This document shows positions 42,357 to 52,172 of a stretch of DNA of 64,000 bases, one piece after another (position 1 is the stretch's first letter; the number at the start of each line of letters is the position of its first letter). This DNA is from Sporolactobacillus laevolacticus DSM 442 (lineage in GTDB: Bacteria; Bacillota; Bacilli; Bacillales; Sporolactobacillaceae), in the NCBI RefSeq assembly GCF_000497245.1, contig NZ_AWTC01000014.1, positions 1 to 64,000 on the forward strand, given 5' to 3'. The position numbers and the translations under genes were made by a program. Below the pieces are notes generated by a model. That model made no database searches and was not told the DNA's origin. It saw only the letters and a program-made list of their open reading frames with translations.

Positions 42357-42382
42357 AGAGCCGAATTGTTCGGCTCTTTTTT
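42357..42382 (+). terminator. Terminator after the M23 peptidase gene
   Basis: AGAGCCGAA (42357-42365) pairs with TTCGGCTCT (42369-42377) around a 3-base loop, followed by a T-run. Confidence 0.9.
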
Positions 42383-42440
42383 ACAAGTGAAGAATGTATA
42401 GGGTTTTGCCTCGTATTCAAACACTAAATCAATGTCTTGG

Positions 42441-42565
42441 CCGAGAATCAAAGCGGAGGTGCGAGACGCCTGCGGGATCAGCGTGCCAGCAAGACCCCGC
42501 AGAGTTTTACCTGTCTGAGGAGGCTTGCGGTGCGCCCGTGGCAAGCGAGCAACCGATGCGACGAT
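42441..42565 (+). repeat. Dispersed GC-rich intergenic repeat, copy B
   Basis: Same four blocks as the copy at 27.0-27.15 kb, in order: GAGACGCCTG (42463), ACCCCGCAGA (42494), GAGGAGGCT (42517) and AAGCGAGCA (42543). Two hairpins are possible: CTGCGGG with CCCGCAG, and GCTTGC (42523-42528) with GCAAGC (42541-42546). It sits between two terminators in a gap without genes, so it is probably a mobile or passive intergenic element rather than part of a gene. Confidence 0.72.
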
Positions 42566-42613
42566 TCAGAATCATAAAGACACAAACGAATGACGCATAG
42601 CTGGAAATTAAGG

Positions 42614-42638
42614 ACCGGGCGTTTTTGCCCGGTTTTTC
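42614..42638 (+). terminator. Terminator-like hairpin after repeat copy B
   Basis: ACCGGGC (42614-42620) pairs with GCCCGGT (42627-42633) over a T-rich loop, followed by TTTT. No gene ends just before it; the repeat does. Confidence 0.75.
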
Positions 42639-42780
42639 TTATTTGGTGGAATATTTATCCAAATAAAATAGTTTTCAAATGAATTCAAGATCCTCTCTGT
42701 TCTGATTCATTCGGATGCGCATAGAGTTAGAGTATATGCGAAAATCCAGGTGTTTTGGATTTGATGAATAGGGGCGGATT

Positions 42781-43923
42781 ATGATGAAACACCAAAATAT
42801 TTGTGGCATCATCAACTTAAACGAATCAATTAACCCGACACAACCACTGACTGCACATCGGCCAGTAGCAGGTCTGCCTTTTTGCGGCAGATATCGGCTT
42901 ATCGATTTCCCGCTATCAAACTTGGCTTCAGCACATGTGGAATCAATTGGTATATTTATGAACAACCAATATCGATCAATCTATGATCATGTGCGCAGTG
43001 GTAGCGATTGGGATATGGATCGTACAAATGGTGGCTTATTCTTTTTTTCTCCAGAGGTTTATCGAACGAAACCCGGAATGACAAATGAAGATCTTACTAA
43101 TTATTATAATAATCTAGAGTTTATTGAGAAATCGGGGGCAGATTATGTTCTTGTGATGGGTTCACGCACATTATGTAATTTAGATGTGCGCGCAATTTTG
43201 CGCCATCATTTAGAACAAAATGCTGAAATAACCGTAGTTTACAAGACGGTTCATCGATTGGCAATTGATGGGCGACCGATGACTTGTGTTGTGCTTGGCG
43301 AAGACGGCAAGGTAAGGAGCATCATGCCATGCTCTACGTGCCATGATGACCAAATCGCTGTAAACATGGAAATTTACTTCATGAAGTGTTCGTTATTTGC
43401 GAAGTTAATTAGGCGTTTCATAGCTTGGAATGAACTCTACAATCTGAGAGATGCGCTTCATCAGGCAGTTACAATAGTCTCGACAAATGGATATGAATAT
43501 ACAGGTTATCTTAAAACCATTCAATCCATCAAATCCTATTATGACGGGAACATGGATATGCTCGAAGAATCTAATTTGACTGCATTACTAGGGGGCAATC
43601 ATCGGATTCAAACAAAAGTCAAAAATGAAGTGCCCGCCTTCTATGGCAAGAATGCTGATGTTACGGATGCACTAATAGCCAACGGTTGTGTGATAAAAGG
43701 AAAGATTGTGCGCTCGCTCCTTTCTCGGAATGTGACTGTTGCTAAGGGGGCAGAGGTAAAGGGTACAATCCTGATGGAAGGATGCATGATCGGTGAAGGC
43801 GCATATTTAGAAAATGTCATAATGGATAAAGAAACCAGAGTTGCACCAGGTTCACAACTTATCGGATCAAAAGAACATCCAATAGTGGTTGAAAAAAAAT
43901 CAAAGATTCATTTGGGCCAATGA
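42781..43923 (+). CDS. glgD: GlgD, regulatory subunit of ADP-glucose pyrophosphorylase
   Basis: A 380-residue protein with the nucleotidyltransferase fold and C-terminal beta-helix of the GlgC/GlgD group. HRPVAGLPFCGRYRLIDFPLSNLASA at the N-terminus and the diverged active site match GlgD, which in Bacillales partners the catalytic GlgC. No glgC, glgA, glgB or glgP is nearby, so this copy is outside a glycogen operon. AGGGGCGG lies upstream of the ATG (a second ATG directly follows). Confidence 0.87.
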   Translation: MMKHQNICGIINLNESINPTQPLTAHRPVAGLPFCGRYRLIDFPLSNLASAHVESIGIFMNNQYRSIYDHVRSGSDWDMDRTNGGLFFFSPEVYRTKPGMTNEDLTNYYNNLEFIEKSGADYVLVMGSRTLCNLDVRAILRHHLEQNAEITVVYKTVHRLAIDGRPMTCVVLGEDGKVRSIMPCSTCHDDQIAVNMEIYFMKCSLFAKLIRRFIAWNELYNLRDALHQAVTIVSTNGYEYTGYLKTIQSIKSYYDGNMDMLEESNLTALLGGNHRIQTKVKNEVPAFYGKNADVTDALIANGCVIKGKIVRSLLSRNVTVAKGAEVKGTILMEGCMIGEGAYLENVIMDKETRVAPGSQLIGSKEHPIVVEKKSKIHLGQ

Positions 43924-44081
43924 CGATTTATGCAACATTTGGAGACGTATGTGCTTTTTCTTCTAAAAGTGGACAAGCTTTTCGACAAACTCCAAACTTT
44001 TTTCAACAAAAAAGTTTAATTGACGTAAAGCAAGGGAATGTAACAGAGTAAGGAATTAAGAAAATACGAGGAGGGAAGCTG

Positions 44082-44468
44082 ATGAGAAAATTGATTTTCT
44101 ACACTTATCCGAGTTGCACTTCATGCAGGAAGACAAAAGGATGGCTGAAGGATCATGACGTAAATTATGAGGAAAGGCACCTGTTCCGAAATCGTCCGGA
44201 TGCTAAGGAATTACTGGAACTGATTAAATTATCTAAATCAGGAGTTGAGGAATTACTTGCAACACGTAGTGCGACTTATAAAAAGTTGACTGTCAATCTA
44301 AATGACATGCCGCTTAGTCAGGCTCTTCAGCTTCTTTCCGATGAACCAAAATTGTTGAAAAGGCCGATTATTACCGATGGGACACAACTTATTGTCGGTT
44401 ACCATCAGGATGATTTGCAAAGGCTAGCAATAAGAGATAAACGCGAACAACAGCAATCAATCGGATAG
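44082..44468 (+). CDS. Spx/MgsR family regulator
   Basis: A 128-residue ArsC-fold protein. The CTSC redox pair is at 12-15 (YPSCTSCRKTKGWL), followed by NYEERHLF and the conserved RPIITDG segment. MgsR (YqgZ) of B. subtilis, a Spx paralogue in the general stress regulon, lies next to the com/gcv region in that species, and the same neighbourhood here supports MgsR rather than Spx itself. An AGGAGGG binding site precedes the ATG. Direct contact with RNA polymerase alpha is inferred from the family. Confidence 0.85.
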   Translation: MRKLIFYTYPSCTSCRKTKGWLKDHDVNYEERHLFRNRPDAKELLELIKLSKSGVEELLATRSATYKKLTVNLNDMPLSQALQLLSDEPKLLKRPIITDGTQLIVGYHQDDLQRLAIRDKREQQQSIG

Positions 44469-44475
44469 ATTATTA

Positions 44476-44510
44476 GGCAGGTATCGTTTAAGATGCCTGC
44501 CACATTTTAT
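44476..44510 (+). terminator. Terminator-like hairpin after the MgsR-like gene
   Basis: GGCAGGTATC (44476-44485) pairs with GATGCCTGCC (44492-44501) with one T-G pair, followed by a short ATTTT. Confidence 0.65.
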
Positions 44511-44743
44511 GGGTAGACTTAAGTTGAATATAGTTTATGACATCTACGAAACACACACTTACGTTCTTAAACTAAATTGTATGGATTCAGCTCCCGTGAA
44601 TTCATAGTCGAAGAATTTAGAAACATGAATGATCAAAGTACATGTGAAAAGAAGGGATTGGATTGTCCGGTGTAGAACCTTATAAATAGCCCTTTTTACC
44701 GGAAATCAGCCAGTTTTCATGAATAGTGAAAGCAGGTGATCTT

Positions 44744-45844
44744 GTGGACAATTTAGAAAATGTTGTAGAAAATGATGTTATTGAGCAAAGCCGTGACTTA
44801 CTGGAGCATGCGTATAGATCAGGAGCCTCAGACATTCATTTTACCCCTCGAAGCTGCGACACATTAGTTGAGTTAAGGATTAATGGGTATCTGTACGAAC
44901 TTGTAAAACTTGCTCCAGCTATTGCTGTACGAATGATTAATCATTTCAAATTTCTTTCCGGCATGGATATTGGTGAGCACAGGCTGCCTCAAAGCGGTGC
45001 GATGCAGGCAGTGATTAACCATGATTCCGTATCGCTGCGTATGTCCATTCTACCTACCCCTAATAATGAAAGTCTCGTCATTCGTTTGCTTCCCCAAAGA
45101 AATGAATTGCCAATTGATGATTTAACCGTATTCGATGAAGCGAAGAGAGGCTTATCGTCACTTCTTTCCTATGAAAGCGGCTTGATACTCATCTCAGGAC
45201 CTACCGGATCCGGCAAGACTACGACATTATATAGCATGCTTTCAACCCTTCAGAGACGTTACCATGCCCGTGTCATTACCCTTGAAGATCCTATTGAAAA
45301 GAAAAACGATGCCTTTATTCAAATGGAAGTAAACGAAAAAGCTGATTTTACCTATGCAAAAGGATTTCGAGCAATATTGCGCCATGATCCTGATATAGTG
45401 ATGATTGGTGAAATACGTGATGAAGTAACCGCAAAAATGGCAGTACGTGCATCTCTAAGCGGACATTTGGTGCTCTCAACCGTACATGCGTCGAACGCCG
45501 CATCCACTGTGCAAAGAATGCTTGAATTGGGAATCCCGCGCTTTGATCTGAAAGAGACATTGGTGGCGGTCATCGCCGAAAGGTTGGTTACCATCCAATG
45601 CCCTGAATGCGGGCAAGTCTGCGCTCAAAACTGCAAGCACCGTCACCACCCAAAACGGACCGGTGTTTTTGAAATACTCGCTGGAATGCCGCTTCACGAT
45701 TTATTATCAGCAAAAATCTCAGGGCGGCGTCATACCGGTTATAAGACAATAGAGGATTATTTGGAGGAAGGTATTGAAACCGGATGGATTGCTGCCGAGG
45801 CCGTGAGGAGGCGTGGTGATGTTCTTTCAAAGAAGCTGGACTAA
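44744..45844 (+). CDS. comGA: Competence ATPase ComGA
   Basis: A GspE/PilB-type traffic ATPase that drives assembly of the competence pilus at the inner membrane. The Walker A is SGPTGSGKTTT, the Asp box is LEDPIEK, Walker B reads LRHDPDIVMIGEIRD, and the His box is LSTVHAS. A C-terminal cysteine cluster (CPECGQVCAQNC) is the usual zinc motif. From a GTG after AGGTGA it has 366 residues; B. subtilis ComGA has 356. comGB overlaps its 3' end by 26 bp. Confidence 0.93.
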   Translation: MDNLENVVENDVIEQSRDLLEHAYRSGASDIHFTPRSCDTLVELRINGYLYELVKLAPAIAVRMINHFKFLSGMDIGEHRLPQSGAMQAVINHDSVSLRMSILPTPNNESLVIRLLPQRNELPIDDLTVFDEAKRGLSSLLSYESGLILISGPTGSGKTTTLYSMLSTLQRRYHARVITLEDPIEKKNDAFIQMEVNEKADFTYAKGFRAILRHDPDIVMIGEIRDEVTAKMAVRASLSGHLVLSTVHASNAASTVQRMLELGIPRFDLKETLVAVIAERLVTIQCPECGQVCAQNCKHRHHPKRTGVFEILAGMPLHDLLSAKISGRRHTGYKTIEDYLEEGIETGWIAAEAVRRRGDVLSKKLD

Positions 45845-46850
45845 GAAAGATCAGGCACAACTCTTAATTGATATCGGGCGTTGTCTGAGTGATGGCTATC
45901 CCCTTATAACGGCGCTATCTTTACCGGAAAACCGGAAAAGGCCGAAGGTTCAGGAGGATATGGAGCGTATGAGACAAAGCATGATCGCAGGGTCTCCGCT
46001 TCATGAGGTCTTGCATGCATTACACTTTCCGGGAGAGATCGCTAGTAGCATTTACTTTGCGGAGACAGGTGGAAACTTATCTGCAGCACTGATTGAGAGC
46101 GGCACAATGATTTTGCGGAGGGAACAGTATAAAGAAACGATGAGGAGGTTCATGCGATATCCTTTGTTTCTGATTTGGGTACTTTGCACCATTATGTTTG
46201 TGATTGGCCGTTTTCTATTACCAAGTTTTATCCAACTCTACCGGTCGTTATCACTTGAACTCCCACTGATCACTAAGGCGTTGCTTTATCTTTCGGAGCA
46301 TGTTGCAGAAGCAGCAGTGATTGCTGTAGTGATTGGATTTGCGCTTGCATTATGTGTAATTTATTATCGCAAACTACCGCTTTTACCTCGTCTCCGTTTT
46401 ACATCTCGCTTACCCATCATTGGGCGATATATCCGACTCTATCACACACACCTTTTTGCATTTCATTTGGGGTCCCTTTTGAGTTCAGGTCTTAATATCA
46501 AACAATCGATTCACATATTAACAGAAAAAGGCACATCACCATTTTTGAAATCTGAAGCTGAACGTATGGAACAGAATTTGTTAAACGGTCTACCGCTGGA
46601 TTCTTTTGTGCTTGGTCCTGTCTATTACTTACCGGAACTTGCAGAAGCCATTCATCAGGGCCAGCGTCATAGCTTGCTCGGTAAAGTTTTGTGCCAATTC
46701 AGCATGCAATTGATGAAACGAATGGAACAGCAATCCAAATGGTTAATATCTATGTGCCAGCCACTAATGCTTATTTTGGTCGGCGGCTTTGTGCTGATGC
46801 TGTTTCTTTCAATCCTGCTGCCGATTTTTCATATGATTAATGCCCTTTGA
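45819..46850 (+). CDS. comGB: Competence pilus membrane protein ComGB
   Basis: A GspF/PilC-type polytopic platform protein of 343 residues, with two T2SF domains (about 10-130 and 205-330) and three hydrophobic segments near 115-135, 165-185 and 315-338. GFVLMLFLSILLPIFHMINAL closes the protein as usual. Its ATG follows AGGAGG. The expected pseudopilin gene comGC does not follow: the convergent yqhG gene overlaps the last 14 bp of comGB. Confidence 0.92.
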   Translation: MFFQRSWTKKDQAQLLIDIGRCLSDGYPLITALSLPENRKRPKVQEDMERMRQSMIAGSPLHEVLHALHFPGEIASSIYFAETGGNLSAALIESGTMILRREQYKETMRRFMRYPLFLIWVLCTIMFVIGRFLLPSFIQLYRSLSLELPLITKALLYLSEHVAEAAVIAVVIGFALALCVIYYRKLPLLPRLRFTSRLPIIGRYIRLYHTHLFAFHLGSLLSSGLNIKQSIHILTEKGTSPFLKSEAERMEQNLLNGLPLDSFVLGPVYYLPELAEAIHQGQRHSLLGKVLCQFSMQLMKRMEQQSKWLISMCQPLMLILVGGFVLMLFLSILLPIFHMINAL

Positions 46851-47640
46851 TTAATCCCGGTAAAAAGGTCGAGGATTGAAGATAAAATATACCGGCGTTT
46901 ATTAGCTTTACATTTATTGTTGGTTGATACTGCTCTTCTAGTGCCTTTTTTTCCTGAATATAACGTTCTGGTTTCTGCTCTTGATTTTCGTAGAAGGCAT
47001 CCAGTAGCTGCTGGTCTTTTGCCCATCTTTCATTTGCCTGATCCGCCCATTCTGTCGGCTCTGCTTCCAATTCAGACTCGATAAAGCGCTCTATCCTCTG
47101 GATACCGCTTTGAATCTTTATTAATGGACTTAATGTGTAGCAGTAATCCGGCATTTTTTGATTAAGTTGAAGCTTCTTTAACATAGTCTGAAACCCTTCA
47201 ATTAATGTTCCGTTAATTAATTGAAGGCCAACGGAACGGATCTCGTCCTTCTTTAGATCACACTGATAACTAATTTTCAGATTGAGCCCAAGCCATGGTT
47301 CGAGTGCCGGAGCGGATTGGGGAGGAAGAATTTGATATAGGCGAATAAATTGCCCCATTTTTTCTGCAGCATTAAAAATTTGATGAAGGCGTGGAGACCC
47401 GAAATGAATAAATTCGCCATCATCAATCTTGTCACTTAGCCGAAATGTCAGTGTCGCGGTTTCAGGTTCTGCACCGATCTGTTCAATATAGTGCCAGTAA
47501 AATGGTCGGTTCATCAGCATCTTATCCATTGATTTGTTCAATTTTACTTTTACCTGAAAAGTGCTTTGGACGGGCATAAGCGTACAATCTGAGCTGGTAA
47601 AGAAACGAACGAGAAAATCATGGATTTCCGCTTGCTGCAT
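46837..47640 (-). CDS. yqhG: YqhG family protein
   Basis: A 267-residue protein corresponding to B. subtilis YqhG, encoded just after yqhH there as here. It has no recognised catalytic motifs. YWHYIEQIGAEPETATLTFRL near 45-65, LGLNLKISYQCDLKKDE and a charged, coiled-coil C-terminus (RFIESELEAEPTEWADQANE) are visible. The second ATG is preferred since GAGAGG is nine bases upstream of it. It overlaps yqhH by about 20 bp and, on the other side, the end of the convergent comGB. Confidence 0.85.
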   Translation of the reverse strand: MQQAEIHDFLVRFFTSSDCTLMPVQSTFQVKVKLNKSMDKMLMNRPFYWHYIEQIGAEPETATLTFRLSDKIDDGEFIHFGSPRLHQIFNAAEKMGQFIRLYQILPPQSAPALEPWLGLNLKISYQCDLKKDEIRSVGLQLINGTLIEGFQTMLKKLQLNQKMPDYCYTLSPLIKIQSGIQRIERFIESELEAEPTEWADQANERWAKDQQLLDAFYENQEQKPERYIQEKKALEEQYQPTINVKLINAGIFYLQSSTFLPGLIKGH

Positions 47641-49294
47641 GATCTGCATCCTCTCTTAAACTGTTTTGCTCAAAATTAATAACACTGCTTAGGTTATCAA
47701 GCTTGATCTTTAGTTCTCCTTCTGATTCCGATTCCTCAAATATTCTTTGAACTTGTTTATCAACATCTTTCAGGTCAATATGCGCCAGAATTTTATCTAG
47801 TTCACCAATAACTTGTTCAAAAAGATGAATTTTGTTATAGAGCAAGTTCAGAATGTGACTCTCTACAGTTCCCTGCGTTGCAAGATTATAAATGTGCACG
47901 TCATTTTCCTGTCCAAGGCGGTGGATGCGTCCGATTCTCTGTTCAATGCGCATCGGATTCCAAGGGAGATCATAGTTAATCAGATGGCTGGCAAACTGAA
48001 GGTTAATTCCTTCTCCACCTGCTTCGGTAGCAACAAGTACCTGAACTTTATTTTGAAAGAGCATGCGCATCCAGTCTTTTTTGTTGCGCCTGAATCCACC
48101 ACTGAAAGGAACAGAGCTGATTCCGTTTTTCTTCAAAAACCATTGCAAATAGAGTTGTGTAGCTCGATATTCTGTGAAAATGATCACCTTGTCGTTGATT
48201 TGCTGGATCAACTCAAGCGTTTTTTCCGCTTTTGCATTTTGGCTGATCGCGTTCAATTTTTCAAATATCTGATGCCAAATACGTTCAGTGGCCGGACTAG
48301 CAGAGGATCTATAAATTTTGTTTAATGTAACAAAGGCTGCCTCTCTGCTGCTGCAAGCCTCCCTCTGCAAGGTAAGCAGAGAGAATGGCTGGACAATGCC
48401 GCTCTCTCTCAATTCAGTTAGTGAATCGTAAAAAATGTTCTCGGCATGGGAAAAAGGGATATCAAAAGATTTGATGATCCTTTTTGGCCAACGTAACCCT
48501 GTATCTTCACGTCGATTGCGTACCATGACCTGATTAACGAGTGCTTTCAGTTTTTCTTCGTTTTTGACTGAGCGTAATCCTGATTTGAAATTTTTGGCGA
48601 AGCTTTCGGCACTTCCAAGATAACCAGGTTTCAACAAAGAACACAGATAAAAAATTTCATTAAGCCGATTTTGAATAGGTGTTGCAGTCAAAAGGAGGCA
48701 GAACTTTTTTTTCAGCGCTTGGACAAACTGATAGTTTTTGGTGTTTTGATTTTTAAGTTTGTGCGCTTCATCAATGATAATTAAGTCGTAATCTTGCTCC
48801 TTCACGATACTGCAGTGAGGCTCTCGCTTCGCTGTGTCAATGGATGAGACAACGACGTCATATTGGCTCCACACGTAAGACTTTCGCTGCGCAACAGCGG
48901 GAATGTAGAATTTTGTATTAAGCTCTGAGACCCATTGCAACACTAAGGAGGCAGGGACAAGAATAAGCACCTTTTTTGCAAGCCCTCGTATCATGTATTC
49001 CTTAATAATTAATCCGGCTTCAATCGTTTTTCCAAGACCTACCTCGTCGGCCAGAATGGCTTTTCCATGCATCTCTTCAATGACAATTCTAGCAGTCTCC
49101 ACTTGATGAGGATGCAGTTTTAATTGAGGTAGACGCCCGGGAGCGATCAAACCATGAAATGTAGGAATGACGCGTTCTTTTTCTGCGAGATAAGCGAGTG
49201 AGAATAGTTCGGAATTTGCCCACGGTCCGTCATCTTGTATGTGTTTTAGAAATGTGTCATGCCAGGTTCTGTCAAACTGTACAATAGGCTTCAT
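47618..49294 (-). CDS. yqhH: SNF2-family helicase YqhH
   Basis: A 558-residue Swi2/Snf2 ATPase, matching B. subtilis YqhH (557). Helicase motif I is ILADEVGLGKTIEAG, motif II IIDEAHKLKN, motif III LLTATPIQN, and motifs V/VI are VATEAGGEGINLQ and RIEQRIGRIHRLGQ. The start is the ATG six bases after AAGGTG; the GTG three codons earlier lies in that site. It probably remodels protein-nucleic acid complexes (RapA-like) but the role is unknown. Transcribed with yqhG, away from the glycine riboswitch. Confidence 0.92.
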   Translation of the reverse strand: MKPIVQFDRTWHDTFLKHIQDDGPWANSELFSLAYLAEKERVIPTFHGLIAPGRLPQLKLHPHQVETARIVIEEMHGKAILADEVGLGKTIEAGLIIKEYMIRGLAKKVLILVPASLVLQWVSELNTKFYIPAVAQRKSYVWSQYDVVVSSIDTAKREPHCSIVKEQDYDLIIIDEAHKLKNQNTKNYQFVQALKKKFCLLLTATPIQNRLNEIFYLCSLLKPGYLGSAESFAKNFKSGLRSVKNEEKLKALVNQVMVRNRREDTGLRWPKRIIKSFDIPFSHAENIFYDSLTELRESGIVQPFSLLTLQREACSSREAAFVTLNKIYRSSASPATERIWHQIFEKLNAISQNAKAEKTLELIQQINDKVIIFTEYRATQLYLQWFLKKNGISSVPFSGGFRRNKKDWMRMLFQNKVQVLVATEAGGEGINLQFASHLINYDLPWNPMRIEQRIGRIHRLGQENDVHIYNLATQGTVESHILNLLYNKIHLFEQVIGELDKILAHIDLKDVDKQVQRIFEESESEGELKIKLDNLSSVINFEQNSLREDADHAASGNP

Positions 49295-49435
49295 GTGCTG
49301 CACCTTATTATGTTAAATTTTTGTGAACAAAGTATTGCTAAATTTACTGAGAAAATGGTAGGATAACATTGTTAGTATGTACTATATAGTCTTGAGTTAA
49401 ACGATCTTAATTGAATGGATTGCGGATGACGCTAT

Positions 49436-49610
49436 GGGGAGAGACCAGATGAATGAGGTCGCCGAAGGAGCAAACGAACAGTGAATCTCTCAGGCAAACA
49501 GGACTCATAGTGGACGCACCTCTGGAGAGTGCCACGGGGCTACCAAAGGGGATACCGCTCGAAGCTTAGGCTTTTAACAGCGATAAACTTTCAGGTATAA
49601 GGACAGAGGA
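49436..49610 (+). promoter_or_regulatory. Tandem glycine riboswitch
   Basis: Two consecutive glycine aptamers lie upstream of gcvT. The first has the conserved GGAGAGACC, GCCGAAGGAGCAAA, CAGGCAAACAGGAC and GGAGAGT elements. The second begins GGGGCTACC, then CAAAGGGGATACCGCTCG and TTTCAGGTATAAGGACAGAG. The 3' end of aptamer II overlaps the left arm of the following terminator, so glycine binding should favour readthrough, as in the B. subtilis gcvT switch. Confidence 0.95.
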
Positions 49611-49642
49611 AGACATGAAGGTGTCTTCCTCTGTCCTTTTTT
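49601..49642 (+). terminator. Expression-platform terminator of the glycine riboswitch
   Basis: GGACAGAGGAAGACA (49601-49615) pairs perfectly with TGTCTTCCTCTGTCC (49622-49636), followed by six T residues, 65 bases before gcvT. Confidence 0.93.
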
Positions 49643-49706
49643 GGTGCCATTTCAATTGCAATGTCTTTGGATTCACTAATTTGCATTAGCGGGAGGAAAA
49701 AACTGG

Positions 49707-50804
49707 ATGCCGGATTTGAAAACAACGCCGCTTTATGAGTATTACAAAAGACAGGATGCAAAGCTGATTGATTTCGGTGGATACTTATTGCCTGTTCAGA
49801 TCTCAGGAATTAAAAATGAACACAACGCTGTTCGAAACAGCGCAGGCATTTTTGATGTGTCGCACATGGGTGAATTTTTGGTGGAAGGCATTGAAACGGA
49901 AAAATTTCTACAACAAATGGTGACCAATGATGTTTCGAAAATCAAACCAGGTGATGCATTATATACAGCCATGTGTTATGAAGACGGCGGCACTGTTGAC
50001 GACTTGATGATCTATTGCCTGACTAAAAATAAATTCCAGCTTGTTGTGAATGCCGCGAATATTGAGAAGGATTTTGAGTGGCTGTCTAGTCATTTGACTC
50101 AAGATGTTAAAATAATTGACTTATCGGCAAAAACGGCATTATTGGCGATTCAAGGCCCCAAGGCAATTTCAATTGCTCAAAAAATAACTGATTTTGAATT
50201 AAATACAATTCCACATTTTAAATTTAGTGAAAAAGTTCTTCTGAAAAATGTTCCGTGCCTTATTTCCCGTACAGGATACACAGGGGAAGATGGGTTGGAG
50301 ATCTACTGCCCTTGGGATCAGGCTCCGGGTTTATGGGATGCACTGCTTGAAGCAGGCGAAGAGGATGGACTTATTCCTTGTGGTCTGGGCGCGCGGGATA
50401 CTCTGAGATTTGAAGCGCGACTCCCCCTATATGGCCAAGAATTAAGTGCTACGATTACACCGCTTGAGGCAGGGATCGGTTTTGCAGTCAAAACAAATAA
50501 AACTGCTGACTTCTTTGGAAAAGAAGTGCTGTCCAAGCAAAAAGAAGAGGGCTTAAAGAGAAAAGTGGTTGGTCTTGAAATGATCGATCGTGCAATTCCG
50601 CGAACGCATTATCACGTTTATGTAGGTAAAAATAAAGTCGGAGAAGTGACGACGGGTACACAATCGCCTACACTAGGCAAAAATTTGGGATTGGCGCTTA
50701 TTGACATTGACTGGACAAAAATCGGCACGCTCGTTGATATAGACATTCGTGGTAAACGAAAACAAGCGAAAGTTATTAAAACACCGTTTTATAAAAAAGC
50801 CTGA
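49707..50804 (+). CDS. gcvT: Aminomethyltransferase (glycine cleavage T protein)
   Basis: Transfers the aminomethyl carbon from lipoylated H protein to tetrahydrofolate. The 365-residue length fits. [19 protein letters not shown] contains the folate-binding region, [12 protein letters not shown] and [19 protein letters not shown] are family signatures, and the catalytic Asp is in the IFDVSHMG area. GGGAGG precedes the ATG. First gene of gcvT-gcvPA-gcvPB under the riboswitch. gcvH is not in the window. Confidence 0.95.
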   Translation: MPDLKTTPLYEYYKRQDAKLIDFGGYLLPVQISGIKNEHNAVRNSAGIFDVSHMGEFLVEGIETEKFLQQMVTNDVSKIKPGDALYTAMCYEDGGTVDDLMIYCLTKNKFQLVVNAANIEKDFEWLSSHLTQDVKIIDLSAKTALLAIQGPKAISIAQKITDFELNTIPHFKFSEKVLLKNVPCLISRTGYTGEDGLEIYCPWDQAPGLWDALLEAGEEDGLIPCGLGARDTLRFEARLPLYGQELSATITPLEAGIGFAVKTNKTADFFGKEVLSKQKEEGLKRKVVGLEMIDRAIPRTHYHVYVGKNKVGEVTTGTQSPTLGKNLGLALIDIDWTKIGTLVDIDIRGKRKQAKVIKTPFYKKA

Positions 50805-50816
50805 GGAGGAAATGAA

Positions 50817-52172
50817 ATGTCACAATTCCGTTATTTGCCGGTCACTGAGGAAGACCGCGAGGAAATGCTTAAGGTGATCGGCGTCAAGTCAGATGAAGAC
50901 TTGTTTTCAGATGTACCGGAGAAAATCCGGTTTAAAGGTGAATTGAAACTCGAACCGAAACTTTCAGAACCGGAATTAATTCGTTTTCTCTCCGGACTCG
51001 CGAAGAAAAACGTAAGTACGAGCGACTACCCATCTTTTCTCGGTGCAGGAATATACGATCATTACATTCCTTCGGTTGTGGACAGCGTCATTTCTAGAGG
51101 CGAATTTTATACGGCGTACACACCCTACCAGGCTGAGGTATCTCAAGGAGAATTGCAGGCAATTTTTGAATTCCAGACGCTCATTTGTGAACTGACCGGG
51201 ATGGAAGCAGCAAATTCGTCAATGTATGATGGATCAACCGCACTTGCTGAGGCGGCACTTCTCACAAGCGGAGTTACACGAAACAAGAAAATTATTGTTT
51301 CTGAGACCGTTCATCCTGAATATCGGCAAGTTCTTGCCACTTATGCGCATGGCCGCGGTCTTGATGTGTTAACAGTTCCTTCAATTAATGGAAGCGTTGA
51401 TCTCCAAGCACTTGAAGCTGCAGTTGATGAGCAGACCGCGGGTGTGATTGTGCAGTATCCTAATTTCTTTGGGGAAATTGAACCATTGAAAGAAGTAGAA
51501 CAAATCACTCATGGTGCCAAACGTGCGCATCTGATTGTAGCCAGTAATCCACTTTCATTAGGCTTGCTAACTCCCCCAGGAGCATTTAATGCGGATATCG
51601 TCGTCGGAGACTGTCAACCGCTCGGTATTTCCGAATCTTTTGGCGGTCCGCACTGCGGTTACTTCGCTGTATCAAAGAAATTGATCCGCAAAGTTCCGGG
51701 AAGACTCGTTGGCGAGACAGTCGATGAACAAGGACAGCGCGGCTATGTTCTGACTCTTCAAGCCCGTGAACAGCATATTCGCCGTGAGAAAGCGACATCC
51801 AATATTTGTTCAAATCAGGCGTTAAACGCACTCGCTTCATCAGTGGCAATGAACGCGTTTGGAAAGAAAGGTATCCGTGAACTAGCGGAACAAAATATTC
51901 AAAAGGCACATTATGCTGCACGGAAACTTAAAGAAGAAGGAATACGTGTACACGCGGAACAGTCTTTTTTCAATGAATTTATCGTTGAATGCGGTCGTCC
52001 TGTTTCAGAAGTCAATCAAGCCTTGTTTGAAGAAGGGATCATTGGCGGCTATGATTTAGGCAAATCCTATGCTCAATTGGATACTAAAATGCTCGTTGCT
52101 GTTACAGAGATGCGGACTAAGGATGAAATTGATCAATTCGCTGAAGTGCTTGGAGGGATTATTCATGGATAA
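50817..52172 (+). CDS. gcvPA: Glycine dehydrogenase (decarboxylating) subunit 1
   Basis: The N-terminal half of the split P protein. It has 451 residues and lacks the PLP lysine, which is in subunit 2. [36 protein letters not shown] and [18 protein letters not shown] are family hallmarks. It forms an alpha2beta2 enzyme with GcvPB that decarboxylates glycine and loads H protein. TGAGGAGG is upstream of its ATG, 12 bp after gcvT. Its stop overlaps the gcvPB start by 8 bp. Confidence 0.95.
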   Translation: MSQFRYLPVTEEDREEMLKVIGVKSDEDLFSDVPEKIRFKGELKLEPKLSEPELIRFLSGLAKKNVSTSDYPSFLGAGIYDHYIPSVVDSVISRGEFYTAYTPYQAEVSQGELQAIFEFQTLICELTGMEAANSSMYDGSTALAEAALLTSGVTRNKKIIVSETVHPEYRQVLATYAHGRGLDVLTVPSINGSVDLQALEAAVDEQTAGVIVQYPNFFGEIEPLKEVEQITHGAKRAHLIVASNPLSLGLLTPPGAFNADIVVGDCQPLGISESFGGPHCGYFAVSKKLIRKVPGRLVGETVDEQGQRGYVLTLQAREQHIRREKATSNICSNQALNALASSVAMNAFGKKGIRELAEQNIQKAHYAARKLKEEGIRVHAEQSFFNEFIVECGRPVSEVNQALFEEGIIGGYDLGKSYAQLDTKMLVAVTEMRTKDEIDQFAEVLGGIIHG

